This document shows, in pieces, positions 32,166-41,383 of a stretch of 64,000 nt of DNA. Under the pieces are notes generated by a model that made no database searches, was not told the DNA's origin, and saw only the letters and a program-made list of their open reading frames with translations. The position numbers and the translations under genes were made by a program. Source of the DNA: Chryseobacterium pennipullorum. GTDB taxonomy: Bacteria > Bacteroidota > Bacteroidia > Flavobacteriales > Weeksellaceae. Location: positions 1 through 64,000 of the forward strand of contig NZ_QNVV01000022.1 of assembly GCF_003384725.1 (NCBI RefSeq). Direction: 5' to 3'. Position 1 is the first letter of the stretch. Every line of letters begins with the position of its first letter.

Positions 32166-34280
32166 TTAAAATTTGTATTCAACCATGAAGGTTCCTCTCC
32201 TTCCCGGAGCATTGATGAACTCACTGTCTCTTGCTGTCCACCATGCAATGGCTGGCTGATATTTTTTGTTCAATACATTTTCAATTCCCAAAGACAATCT
32301 CCAGTTATTGTTAACTTCAAAGCTTGCCTTGAAATTAAAAACAGTGTATTCTGGTACATAGCCTTCACCATAAGAATATAATCCGGTTTTTACGTTAGGA
32401 TTAAATCTGTTTTGGGTAAATGAATGAAGCATATCGACCCCTAAAGATAATGTAGGGATAGGTCTTGCCTGAATATAAGCAAGCACCTTAGGAGCTGAAA
32501 TTCTGCTGTTGTTGATCTTGGCAGAATAATCTCCGTCATCCTTCAGAGACGTAATTCCTTCCATCCAGCTGTAGCTTCCGCCAAACTGAATCCATTTTGC
32601 GGGCGTAAAATGTAGAAAACCTTCCACCCCGTACACGATTTCCGGTGATCTCTGGATCATCAATGCTCTGTCCGGACTTTGTACAAATGAAGCCCCGAGC
32701 TTGGAAGTACTTACATAGGATGTCAGCTCATAATTAAGCCAGTTCGACAGTTGCCCTGTTGCTCCCAATTCATAATTATTGACGATAATGGGTTTTGTCT
32801 CAAGACTTTTAATGGTTTCAGAAGTGGAGGTTCTTAAAATTCTTCCCAGCTCATTGATGGAATAGGCCTGTGAAAAGCTTGCAAAAAGGTTGATATAAGG
32901 CTCGATATTGTAACGAACCCCAATGTTTCCGACCAAAGCATTATAGGTAAGCTTACCCCCTTCTACCGGAATACTTTTTGTAAATGTTCCATCACTTTTA
33001 ATGACAGAAAGAGTATTAAAATCATCCACATTTACTTTGATGTTTTCATAACGAAGTCCCGCTTTGAGGGTCAGTTTCTTCAACAGGTCAACTTTGGCCA
33101 ATACGAAGGGTGCGATATTGGTCATGCTCATATTAGGAGTCCAGAACCTTCCGTCCTCCAGTTTTTGTACCGTTTGGTCGTTCAGAATATCTGCTCCATA
33201 GATGATTTCTCCCTGAGAGTTGGCGGTATTCCATAGCTGGGTATCAAAATTGAACCGGGCGCCTGTTTTTTTTGAAAGCACGTTGGATTGGCCACCATTA
33301 AAAAAAGTATCGCTATATCCGTAGACGGTTTTAAAATCCTGGTAATAAAGATTAATGTTCAAGGAAGTTCCTGCAAACAAGTTTTTATTGTCATAGCTCA
33401 CCCTGATGTTATGATTCTTTGGTGTTCCCTGAGGTGTTGTTTCAAGACCTCTTCCAACCCCATCACCAATGGTGGGCTTAATGCCGTACTTTCCGGTGCT
33501 GAGACCTAAATTAAGATCGGACCTTGAGGAATAGCCGATATAAGATGCTTCAATTCTTTGATTGTCATTGATAGTATAACCCAGCTTCAGTAATCCGTTG
33601 TAATTGTCCATTTTGGCAGTACTGTAGGTGGGGCTAAGATATATGCCGTCAGCGTCTTTCATGTATCCTGTTCTTTCGTACGCCAGTGAAAGGGTGTAAT
33701 CAAACCTGTTGACCTTACCCGATAAAAGCTGGCTGGCTCTTACGCCTAGTGTTCCTCCATAGGATTGTCCGGTAAAACCAACCTGGGATATTCCGGAAAT
33801 TTTTTGGTCTGTTTTATTCCTTTTGGTGATATAATTGATGATTCCTCCATCAGCACCATTTCCATAAATGGCCGATGCTCCTTTAATCACCTCAACTCTT
33901 TCAATGGCCGAAGGATCTATAGATCTAAGATCTCTGGCTCCGTTACGAAGTGGGGTAGACTGTGGGATTCCATCAATCAGGACCAGGACCTGGCGGCCTC
34001 TCAGGGTTTGCCCCGTATTGGAAGTCTGCCCTGAGTTGGTCCCTAAGCTGGGAACCGTATATTGCAGAATACTGGTGATATCTGAGTTGACCGTCAATTG
34101 AGACTGAATCTGCTTTTCTCCCACTATTGTAATGGAGCTGGGTACCTCTTTGATATTCTCCTTTTTTCTGGAAGCTGTCATCACAACCTCATCCACATTC
34201 TGGGTTTGTAAAGTATCTTTTACCTGGCCAAAAGCCATTGTAGTTCCTAAACAGGCAGCTGATAAAATCGCTTTTTTCAT
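32166..34280 (-). CDS. TonB-dependent receptor (probable siderophore receptor), copy 1
   Basis: The 704-residue outer membrane receptor has a signal peptide (MKKAILSAACLGTTMAFGQ), a TonB-box-like DEVVMTASRKKEN, a plug domain (ITSILQYTVPSLGTN..., RGRQVLVLIDGIPQS, VEVIKGASAIYGNGADGG), and a barrel ending in the terminal Phe of FMVEYKF. The start at 34280 gives a normal signal peptide; a start 13 codons upstream does not. Its ATG shares one base with the stop of the upstream PepSY gene (TAATG), so the two are translationally coupled. An iron-siderophore ligand is inferred from this pairing. Confidence 0.92.
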   Translation of the reverse strand: MKKAILSAACLGTTMAFGQVKDTLQTQNVDEVVMTASRKKENIKEVPSSITIVGEKQIQSQLTVNSDITSILQYTVPSLGTNSGQTSNTGQTLRGRQVLVLIDGIPQSTPLRNGARDLRSIDPSAIERVEVIKGASAIYGNGADGGIINYITKRNKTDQKISGISQVGFTGQSYGGTLGVRASQLLSGKVNRFDYTLSLAYERTGYMKDADGIYLSPTYSTAKMDNYNGLLKLGYTINDNQRIEASYIGYSSRSDLNLGLSTGKYGIKPTIGDGVGRGLETTPQGTPKNHNIRVSYDNKNLFAGTSLNINLYYQDFKTVYGYSDTFFNGGQSNVLSKKTGARFNFDTQLWNTANSQGEIIYGADILNDQTVQKLEDGRFWTPNMSMTNIAPFVLAKVDLLKKLTLKAGLRYENIKVNVDDFNTLSVIKSDGTFTKSIPVEGGKLTYNALVGNIGVRYNIEPYINLFASFSQAYSINELGRILRTSTSETIKSLETKPIIVNNYELGATGQLSNWLNYELTSYVSTSKLGASFVQSPDRALMIQRSPEIVYGVEGFLHFTPAKWIQFGGSYSWMEGITSLKDDGDYSAKINNSRISAPKVLAYIQARPIPTLSLGVDMLHSFTQNRFNPNVKTGLYSYGEGYVPEYTVFNFKASFEVNNNWRLSLGIENVLNKKYQPAIAWWTARDSEFINAPGRRGTFMVEYKF

Positions 34281-35479
34281 TATATTTTCTTTCCTTGTTT
34301 CTTTCTTTTTCCCCACCATACCAGAAAGCCGGTAACGGGGAGTGAGGTGCAGATAAGGCCTGCGATAAACCAGAGGATCTTTCCAAACAGTCCGAAGTAA
34401 GATCCGGTATGGATGTCATAGTTGGCATTCGCATATTTTTCTGCGGCCCTGAGTTTGTGATGAGGTTTATTGGTGAGTAGTTTTCCTGAGTATTTGTCGA
34501 AAGTAAGCAGATTCCGTTCACTGAATCTTCCTTCCTGTCCATATACCGTGACCGGAAGGTTTTTAAGCTCCTTTCCTTTTTTATTTTTTCCGTTGAGTGT
34601 AATCCTAAAGCTGGATGACCCTGCGTACAGTTTTTCTGCCTGCAATGCGGCTATATCAAAAACAGCATCTTTTTTTGCGACCATAGAATCCCGGGACTTG
34701 ATTTCCTTTTCTTTTGGAAGCTCCCAATAGCCGGATATGGCAAGATTAAAAGTATTTTTCACATACGGATAAGCAAAGTAAATCCCTGTGATACTCATTA
34801 TTAAGGCAATGAACGAGGCATAAAACCCCAGAACATTGTGAAGGTCGTAGTTTTTTCGTTTCCAGTTTTTTACGTTTTTCCAATTGAACCAGAACCTTCC
34901 TTTTCTTGCGTTTTTATTTTTTGGCCACCACAGAATAATTCCGGTAATCAACATGACGATAAACAATACAGTAGGAATTCCGATCACATAAGGTCCCCAC
35001 TCGGAATTCAGCAAAAGTCCCCAGTGGATATACTTCAGGATATTGAATACATCATACTTTTCATTATACACCGCAATGATTTCTCCTGTGTACTGATTTA
35101 CATATACCTGCTTGTTGATGAGAACCTGCTGAAAATAATTCCATCCCTTTTTGCTCTTTTCATAATACAAAAAACGGTAGGATTTGCTTTTGTCTAAAGG
35201 AATTTCAACAGAGCTTACTGGATATGGCTCGTTAAGCTCCAAGCTTATCTTTTCACGAAGAATATTGATGGATAGAGGCTTTGAATCGATGTTCTTCTGC
35301 TTTATATAAATTGCTTCCTTACGAAAGCTGTTCTGGACTTCATCCTTGAAAATATACAGCGTTCCTGATAGAGAGACAATAAAAACAATAAGCCCAACGG
35401 ATAAGCCCAACCACAAATGCAGCTTGGCAGACCATTTCTTGGTAGAAGAAATTTTCTTTTTATGGTGCTTTTTCTTCAT
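34280..35479 (-). CDS. PepSY-associated TM helix protein, copy 2
   Basis: The 399-residue protein is a paralogue of copy 1, with the same His/Lys-rich start (KKKHHKKK), KWSAKLHLWLGLSVG helix, ITGIILWWPKN, YDLHNVLGFYASFIALIMSITGIYFAY and final GFLVWWGKRKK. It is expected in the inner membrane, with a periplasmic PepSY-like domain. It is coupled to the receptor that follows by a one-base overlap. A terminator-like hairpin sits just before it, so it may be expressed less than the receptors upstream. Confidence 0.88.
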   Translation of the reverse strand: MKKKHHKKKISSTKKWSAKLHLWLGLSVGLIVFIVSLSGTLYIFKDEVQNSFRKEAIYIKQKNIDSKPLSINILREKISLELNEPYPVSSVEIPLDKSKSYRFLYYEKSKKGWNYFQQVLINKQVYVNQYTGEIIAVYNEKYDVFNILKYIHWGLLLNSEWGPYVIGIPTVLFIVMLITGIILWWPKNKNARKGRFWFNWKNVKNWKRKNYDLHNVLGFYASFIALIMSITGIYFAYPYVKNTFNLAISGYWELPKEKEIKSRDSMVAKKDAVFDIAALQAEKLYAGSSSFRITLNGKNKKGKELKNLPVTVYGQEGRFSERNLLTFDKYSGKLLTNKPHHKLRAAEKYANANYDIHTGSYFGLFGKILWFIAGLICTSLPVTGFLVWWGKRKKQGKKI

Positions 35480-35482
35480 AGC

Positions 35483-35513
35483 AAAAAAAAGCTAACCCTC
35501 CGGGAGGGTTAAC
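35483..35513 (-). terminator. Terminator or attenuator inside the iron-uptake block
   Basis: Hairpin with arms TAACCCTC and GAGGGTTA and loop CGG, followed on the minus strand by eight T. It ends a few bases before the start codon of PepSY copy 2, so transcription into the last two-gene pair would be partial. Confidence 0.75.
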
Positions 35514-35526
35514 TTTTTATAGAGTA

Positions 35527-37686
35527 TTAAAATTTGTATCCGATTGATAATCTCCAGTGACGAGGAGCATTGTAGATCCATGCATATTCACCTCCGTCAC
35601 CTCTATATCCGCTGTAAAGCTTTTTGTTAAGAACATTGTTCAGCATAAAGTTGACATCAAATTTTTTGGCAACATAGGAAACTCCAAGGTTGGTATCAAA
35701 ATAATCGGGAAGGCTTTGATCTTTTTTGGCACTTACACCAAACCAGGATTGTCTTCCTCCCTGATACTGATATCCTGCTGAAATTCCGAATCCGTTCAAA
35801 ACTCCATTTTGAAATCTATAGTTGATCCATGTATTTTGTACATTTTTCGCATTTCCAGGAGATTGTACTCCAATTCTTAAAGGATCGGTGTCTTTGATAG
35901 TCTTTGCATCTGTATAAGCATAATTTATCACAATGTTCAATCCTTTGATGATTTCTCCTTTGATATCAGTCTCGAAACCTCTTGCTCTTTGTTCTCCTGA
36001 AGCAATTTGGAAAGGTACCCCGCCATTTTGTTCTTTAATTCCGGCAACAAGAATATTTTTTCTTCGGATTTCATATACAGCAAAAGTAGAATTCCATTTT
36101 CCTCCAAACCAGTCTTTTTTCAATCCAAATTCAATATTTTGTCCTTTAAAAGGATCTGTAATCTGAGTACCACCAATTCCTAAAGCAGATTGTGGGACAA
36201 ACGTTTTATCAAAGATTCCATAAGCAGAAAAATCGCTCAGGATAGAATAACTAATTCCTACTCTCGGTGTGAATTCTCCTGCTTTATTTCTTGGAACTAC
36301 ATTTCCTTCCGAATAATATGGGTATCCGGCATAAGTGGTGCCACTTGTATATCTTCCTGCTAATGTTAGTCTTAGCTTATTATTAAACATTTCAATCTGG
36401 TCCTGCACATAGTATGAAGTATACTTTACCCCTTCATCATCATAAAACGGAGCTGATGAGTTTAGCGTGTAAAAGTCTGAAGAAGGAAGTTTTGAAGGAT
36501 CTACGCCATAATTCACATTATAAATGTCGATAGGAAATGGTCCTCCTGCAAAAGATGAGAAGTCTGCATTATATTTTCGGTCTCCGTAATCAAATCCTGC
36601 AATTATTTTATGTACAATATCTCCTGTATTAAGCTTTCCTCTCACATACGTCTGGAAAATATGATTTTTTCCTTTCGCTTGCCAGTTGCTTACTGTTCTG
36701 TTTAGAACATTTTTGTTGTTAGGGTCAAAAGTTCCCCACCATGAACCACCGTCATAATTGAGATTCATATAAGCATACTGTGTACTCCAAACCCAGTCTT
36801 TGAATAGCTTTTGGTCTAAACTTAAGAATAAGCTTTGGTCTTTTACTTCTGTCTGTTTAAAGTTAGGATCATTGAAATTGGTGTGTACATTTAATGAAGC
36901 GTATCCATCATTAGACATCAAATAAGCCCCTGGCTGATTAAATTTTAAGTACTGATAATTATATTGCGCCGTAAAGGTAGTGGTCTTTGTCGGTCTGAAA
37001 GTAATCGATGGAGCAACAATTATTTTGCTGGTTTTATCATTTTCTACCCAAGATTTATTGGAACTTCCCATTAAATTGATACGATAATCTAAAACACCGT
37101 CTTTAACAAGAACTCCATCCAGATCCGCTTCCCCTCTAAAAAGATTATAGCTTCCGGTTGTGAAACGAACACTGTTGGCAAACTTTCCTGTAGGTTTTTT
37201 TGTCACAACATTATAAAACCCGGCAGGGTCTCCCATAGAACCCATAAATCCGGCAGGGCCTTTTACAAACTCAATTCTGTCAATAATGGCTGCATCGGGA
37301 TTGATAGGTCCCCAGGTAGAAGATACATTCATCCCATTCATGAAGGTAGCAATACTGGCTCCTCTCATGAAAACATTGGAATACACATTATCCCAGTGCT
37401 CTACTTTTCTGGCACCACTCACGTTACGGACAATGCCCTCAGACATGTTCAATGTAATCTGATCTGCAAGAACCTGTGAACTTACAGACTGTACGTTCTG
37501 TGGAAGTTCAAGAATCGGAGTCTGGATTCTTAACGAACCTGAAACCTCGTTGAGCTTGTATTTCTGATAATATCTTCCGTTAACAACTACTTCTTCAATA
37601 TCGTTGGATTTGATGGTGTCTCTTCTTTCCTGTGCAAAACTTAACATGGATGTTAATAATGCCGCTCCTATAGTTATTCTTTTCAT
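35527..37686 (-). CDS. TonB-dependent siderophore receptor, copy 2
   Basis: This 719-residue receptor has a signal peptide (MKRITIGAALLTSMLSFAQ), a TonB-box-like IEEVVVNGRYYQKY, a plug with ELPQNVQSVSSQVLADQ and VEFVKGPAGFMGSMGDPAGFYNVVTKKP, typical of the siderophore receptor subfamily (TIGR01783-like), and a barrel ending RLSIGYKF. The ligand is probably a ferric siderophore; which one cannot be told. It lies 33 bp after receptor copy 3 on the same strand, with no room for a separate promoter. Confidence 0.94.
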   Translation of the reverse strand: MKRITIGAALLTSMLSFAQERRDTIKSNDIEEVVVNGRYYQKYKLNEVSGSLRIQTPILELPQNVQSVSSQVLADQITLNMSEGIVRNVSGARKVEHWDNVYSNVFMRGASIATFMNGMNVSSTWGPINPDAAIIDRIEFVKGPAGFMGSMGDPAGFYNVVTKKPTGKFANSVRFTTGSYNLFRGEADLDGVLVKDGVLDYRINLMGSSNKSWVENDKTSKIIVAPSITFRPTKTTTFTAQYNYQYLKFNQPGAYLMSNDGYASLNVHTNFNDPNFKQTEVKDQSLFLSLDQKLFKDWVWSTQYAYMNLNYDGGSWWGTFDPNNKNVLNRTVSNWQAKGKNHIFQTYVRGKLNTGDIVHKIIAGFDYGDRKYNADFSSFAGGPFPIDIYNVNYGVDPSKLPSSDFYTLNSSAPFYDDEGVKYTSYYVQDQIEMFNNKLRLTLAGRYTSGTTYAGYPYYSEGNVVPRNKAGEFTPRVGISYSILSDFSAYGIFDKTFVPQSALGIGGTQITDPFKGQNIEFGLKKDWFGGKWNSTFAVYEIRRKNILVAGIKEQNGGVPFQIASGEQRARGFETDIKGEIIKGLNIVINYAYTDAKTIKDTDPLRIGVQSPGNAKNVQNTWINYRFQNGVLNGFGISAGYQYQGGRQSWFGVSAKKDQSLPDYFDTNLGVSYVAKKFDVNFMLNNVLNKKLYSGYRGDGGEYAWIYNAPRHWRLSIGYKF

Positions 37687-37719
37687 TGTTTATTAAAGGG
37701 AGTAAATTACTCCTACAGT

Positions 37720-39927
37720 TTAAAATTTATAAGTGAAGCTTCCTAATACATTAGCTAGAGCCTGAGCATTGGCCGTCGTATATCCGCTCCAGTAATGTTC
37801 GTTGGTAAAGTTGTCTACTTTAACACCAACTCTGAATTTTCTGGTGTCATAAAATGCATTGGCATTCAGTACCAGGTATTTAGGGAGGATGAAAGTTCCC
37901 ATTGTTGTGGAGTTAACAATTTTATTGTCGCTCGCATAGTTTCCTCCAACACCGAACCCAAGTCCTTTTAATTTTCCGTCAAGGAATTGGTAGCTTGCAT
38001 TGAAATTAACCAACCATGGAGATGATGCCGTAGCGGGTCTTCTTCCGATAACCGTTTCATCAGCTTCTGTATATTTCATATCGTTGTAGCTTACTCCGGC
38101 AATTACAGAGAACCCTTTGATCAGATAAGCGTTTGCTTCCAATTCTACTCCCTGGCTTCTCAATAATCCAGCCTGATTTTGTACAGCCTGTCCCGTTCCT
38201 GTCATTTCACCGGTACCCAGAAGTGTATTTTTTACCTGAATATTGTAGTAGCTTAAAGTCGTAGTAACTCTTCCTTTAATAAGGTTTGTTTTTATACCTC
38301 CTTCAAACTGATTGGCTCTTTCGGGAGTTGAAAGAGTGACATTCCCAGCCTTGTCTGAAGTATAATATCCATTGACAGTAAAACTATTCTGGTAATTTCC
38401 AAATACGGATAGTTTTTCAGGAAGAATTTGGTAAACAATCCCAAATTTTGGTGACCACGCTCCCTGGCTATATGAATCGGTAAGTATTTGTCCGGTTTGA
38501 CCTCCTTTAAAATGTACACTTTCATATCGTAATGAAGTAAGGATATTAAGGCCTGTTATTGGTGTAATTACGTTAGAAATATAGCCACTGTATATATCCT
38601 TTTTACCAGAACTTATATAGGTGGATTTTTTTTCAAAATCCGGCTGATTTCTCAGATTATCATACATTGCTCCCAATGTCTGCCCGTTCATATTAGTATA
38701 ATCTGTACCTGTGAACGGAACCCAGTCAAAATTGGTAAACATAAAGTATTGATTGTCATTTAATCTCATATAATCGAAACCTGCTACAGTTCTGTTTCTC
38801 ACGCTTCCGATGTTGAAATCAAAATTGAAGTTCTGCTGAACCTGGAAATACGTTCTTTTGCTGTCTTTAGTAGACTGGTCAGCTCTTACAATTCCCAATT
38901 CTGTCTCTGTAGGAATTCCTGTTACCATTCCTTTCGGAGCAAAATAGAAATATGGATTAAATCCATCTGAGTAAGAATATGAGGTGCTTACATTGGTAGA
39001 GGATTTGATGTGCTCATTAATCTTATAGTTAACCTGTCCAAAGAAGTTTCTTGCTTTACCAACAGTTTTAAGACCTTCTCCGGTGTAAGATTGCTTATAA
39101 TCATAACCAAGTTTCTCCAGTTTATCCATACTGTCTGCACCAAGCTGTGCACTCGGAACATAAAAGAAGAAAGCTGTTTCAGGATATGAATTGGTTTCAA
39201 ACATTTCCAGTTCCGCATTGATCTCCAGATTATCCGTAGGACGATAAGTAATGGATGGGGTAAATGCATAGAAAGAATTCTTTGCATTGGTTCTCTGGAA
39301 GGTTCCCTGGTTTGTATAAGCTGTATTTAATCTGAATAATAATTTTTTATCTTTTGTAAGAGGAGCATTTACATCTGCCTGTACTCTGTAGTAGTTATAG
39401 CTTCCTCCTGCCAGAGAAACAGCACCTGCAAAAGTTTCAAATGGTTTTTTGGTAACTCTGTTGATAACACCTCCGTAAGATGTCACATTACTACCAAATA
39501 ATGTGGCAGAAGGTCCTTTTAAAACTTCAATTCTCTCCACATTAATAGCGTCCATAGAAGTTGTAATAGGAGCGACCATCCCATTTCTGATGGAGTTCCC
39601 AGCTACAAAGCCTCTTAAATTAAGAAAAATACCTCCGTCTCCAGCTCTGTTTGTGGCACTCCACATCTTCTGTGCTCCGGCAACATTCCTGAAGGCATCA
39701 TCTACAGTAAATAATAGTTGGTTTTCCAATATCCCTTTATCAATTGAAGAATACACTTGTGGATCTTCTATAGCTTTTAAAGGCATCTTATTGGAGTATT
39801 CACTGTCTTTCTTCACATAAGTATTGATGATTACTTCATCAATACTTTTAGTTTTCAGAGTGTCTTTCTGCTGTGCAAAAAGAATTATGCTTGAAAGTAT
39901 AGATACACTTAGTATTATCTTTTTCAT
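37720..39927 (-). CDS. TonB-dependent siderophore receptor, copy 3
   Basis: This 735-residue receptor has a signal peptide (MKKIILSVSILSSIILFAQ), a TonB-box-like IDEVIINTYVKKD, a plug with NVAGAQKMWSATNRAG and VERIEVLKGPSATLFGSNVTSYGGVINRVTKKP, and a barrel ending LGSFTYKF. The plug fits ferric siderophore receptors. It follows the 54-residue gene by 9 bp. With that gene and the upstream PepSY gene it forms the first part of the iron-uptake operon. Confidence 0.94.
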   Translation of the reverse strand: MKKIILSVSILSSIILFAQQKDTLKTKSIDEVIINTYVKKDSEYSNKMPLKAIEDPQVYSSIDKGILENQLLFTVDDAFRNVAGAQKMWSATNRAGDGGIFLNLRGFVAGNSIRNGMVAPITTSMDAINVERIEVLKGPSATLFGSNVTSYGGVINRVTKKPFETFAGAVSLAGGSYNYYRVQADVNAPLTKDKKLLFRLNTAYTNQGTFQRTNAKNSFYAFTPSITYRPTDNLEINAELEMFETNSYPETAFFFYVPSAQLGADSMDKLEKLGYDYKQSYTGEGLKTVGKARNFFGQVNYKINEHIKSSTNVSTSYSYSDGFNPYFYFAPKGMVTGIPTETELGIVRADQSTKDSKRTYFQVQQNFNFDFNIGSVRNRTVAGFDYMRLNDNQYFMFTNFDWVPFTGTDYTNMNGQTLGAMYDNLRNQPDFEKKSTYISSGKKDIYSGYISNVITPITGLNILTSLRYESVHFKGGQTGQILTDSYSQGAWSPKFGIVYQILPEKLSVFGNYQNSFTVNGYYTSDKAGNVTLSTPERANQFEGGIKTNLIKGRVTTTLSYYNIQVKNTLLGTGEMTGTGQAVQNQAGLLRSQGVELEANAYLIKGFSVIAGVSYNDMKYTEADETVIGRRPATASSPWLVNFNASYQFLDGKLKGLGFGVGGNYASDNKIVNSTTMGTFILPKYLVLNANAFYDTRKFRVGVKVDNFTNEHYWSGYTTANAQALANVLGSFTYKF

Positions 39928-39936
39928 TGGATAGGA

Positions 39937-40101
39937 TTATTTATAATAGTGTTTAATAATCAAAAATAAAGGGACTGAAAGTGTTAACCATCCTAATATA
40001 TCCCATATGCCATCGCCCAGTAATGCTGCAATTAATCCGAAAATGGATAATAGAGCCAATAGGATAGGCATTCCCCAAAGTTTTAAAAAGGTTCTTTTCA
40101 T
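39937..40101 (-). CDS. 54-residue inner membrane protein between PepSY and receptor genes
   Basis: This gene is short but well placed. The protein starts MKRTFLKLWGMPILLALLSI and is almost all hydrophobic: two helices (about residues 10-28 and 34-50) separated by GDGIWD, ending KHYYK. Its ATG lies one base after the upstream PepSY stop and its TAA nine bases before the receptor ATG, which makes it a real operon gene rather than a gap. No function is known to me; a small helper of the PepSY protein or of TonB-linked uptake is possible. Confidence 0.75.
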   Translation of the reverse strand: MKRTFLKLWGMPILLALLSIFGLIAALLGDGIWDILGWLTLSVPLFLIIKHYYK

Positions 40102-40102
40102 T

Positions 40103-41230
40103 TTAAATCTCTTTAGGGGTTAACAATCTCTGCTGCTGTTTTTCAGCCTTTCTTCTCGCGATCCACAGGTACAGACCTGTGATAAGAACAAGGATTGTAA
40201 AAACATCAAAAACAGTCCAAACAACCTTTAGAATCATTCCCCCATAATTTCCAAAATGAAGAGGCTCAGAAATGAAAAGAGCATTCACATACCAGGGCAT
40301 ATCTCTGGAATCTGTAACGGATCCTGTTTGGGCATCTATAAGTACGGGTTTCAACAGTTTTGAGGTCAGTTCCGTATTGCCACGCATAAAAACTGCGTAA
40401 TGGTGCTTACTGGTAAAATCTGTCCCGGGAAAAGCTATTACAGAGACTTTCATATCTTTTATGGTATTCTCTGCAGATCTTTTAGCATCTTCCAGTGAAC
40501 TGAAATCACCTGTCAACGGTTTCTGGTTTTTGTAAGGGGCTGTCATTTCAGCAAGTTGCCCTTGCTGCCAAAGTCCAACAATGACATCGGAAAGGGTATT
40601 GATAATTCCTGTAAATCCTACCACAACCATCCATGCTGTGATGGCAATTCCCAATAAATTGTGTGTATCCAGCCATTTAAGTCTCTTTGATTTGTTTTTA
40701 CGAACCATTCCGAAATCATACTTCTTCATGATTGGGCCATATAAAACAATTCCAGATATAATGGAGATCATGAAAAGTATTCCCATCAGTCCTAAAAAAA
40801 GTTTTCCCGGAATTCCGAGAAACATATCTGTATGAAGCTTAAGGATAATATTCATTAATCCGTCTGTTCTTGGAGCTCCTAAAATCTCGCCGGTGTATTC
40901 GTTTAATACTAAATATTTGCTTTTTTCGTAAGGAGCATTGGGCTTATCTACAACATCAAAAAGAACTTTATTTTTTTCGTTTTCATCCCAGAAAACATAT
41001 CTTACCTTCTCTCCAGGGTATTTTGATTCTGCTATTTGAGCAAGTTTATCTAAGTTTAATTTATGAGTATTCTGAGCTAACGCTTCTTTATTGTCTTCCA
41101 AAAAGTGTTCAATTTCTTCATGAAAGATCAGCGGTAACCCTGTTATACAGAGATACAGTAGGAAAACGGTACAGATTAGGCTCGTCCATTTATGCCAATT
41201 AAACCAGCGTTTTGCAGTTTTTAGCCTCAT
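40103..41230 (-). CDS. PepSY-associated TM helix protein, copy 3 (first gene of iron operon)
   Basis: The 375-residue protein is a more distant PepSY_TM member: KRWFNWHKWTSLICTVFLLYLCITGLPLIFHEEIEHFL at the start, LHTDMFLGIPGKLFLGLMGILFMISIISGIVLYGP, DTHNLLGIAITAWMVVVGFTGIINTL, and a last helix VFTILVLITGLYLW. Conserved His residues lie at helix ends, as in copies 1 and 2. It lacks their His/Lys-rich start. It is the first gene after a promoter with a Fur-like box, followed by the 54-residue gene and two receptors. Confidence 0.88.
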   Translation of the reverse strand: MRLKTAKRWFNWHKWTSLICTVFLLYLCITGLPLIFHEEIEHFLEDNKEALAQNTHKLNLDKLAQIAESKYPGEKVRYVFWDENEKNKVLFDVVDKPNAPYEKSKYLVLNEYTGEILGAPRTDGLMNIILKLHTDMFLGIPGKLFLGLMGILFMISIISGIVLYGPIMKKYDFGMVRKNKSKRLKWLDTHNLLGIAITAWMVVVGFTGIINTLSDVIVGLWQQGQLAEMTAPYKNQKPLTGDFSSLEDAKRSAENTIKDMKVSVIAFPGTDFTSKHHYAVFMRGNTELTSKLLKPVLIDAQTGSVTDSRDMPWYVNALFISEPLHFGNYGGMILKVVWTVFDVFTILVLITGLYLWIARRKAEKQQQRLLTPKEI

Positions 41231-41249
41231 GAAGCAGTCAAATTTTTTG

Positions 41250-41280
41250 CAAAGATATTATTTTTAAGTATTCTAAATAA
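41250..41280 (-). promoter_or_regulatory. Promoter with Fur-like box of the iron-uptake operon
   Basis: A perfect -7 element TATCTTTG lies at 41250-41257. Directly upstream is an imperfect 23-bp inverted repeat (41258-41280): left half TTATTTAGAAT, one centre base, right half CTTAAAAATAA, 8 of 11 positions symmetric. The left half fits the TTTAGAAT half-site reported for Fur-type boxes in Bacteroidetes. No TTG is seen in the -33 zone. Iron control is inferred. Confidence 0.5.
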
Positions 41281-41325
41281 ATAATAATATTGATATTTAT
41301 CATAAATTAATATCTGCTGAATAAT

Positions 41326-41363
41326 AAAAAACCCGTCTCAGCTATTACTGAGACGGGTTTTTT
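41326..41363. terminator. Bidirectional terminator between secA and the iron operon promoter
   Basis: Thirteen-base perfect arms AAACCCGTCTCAG and CTGAGACGGGTTT with loop CTATTA, and A/T runs on both sides. On the minus strand it ends secA. Confidence 0.9.
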
Positions 41364-41383
41364 AAAATATTATTAAATTTTTC

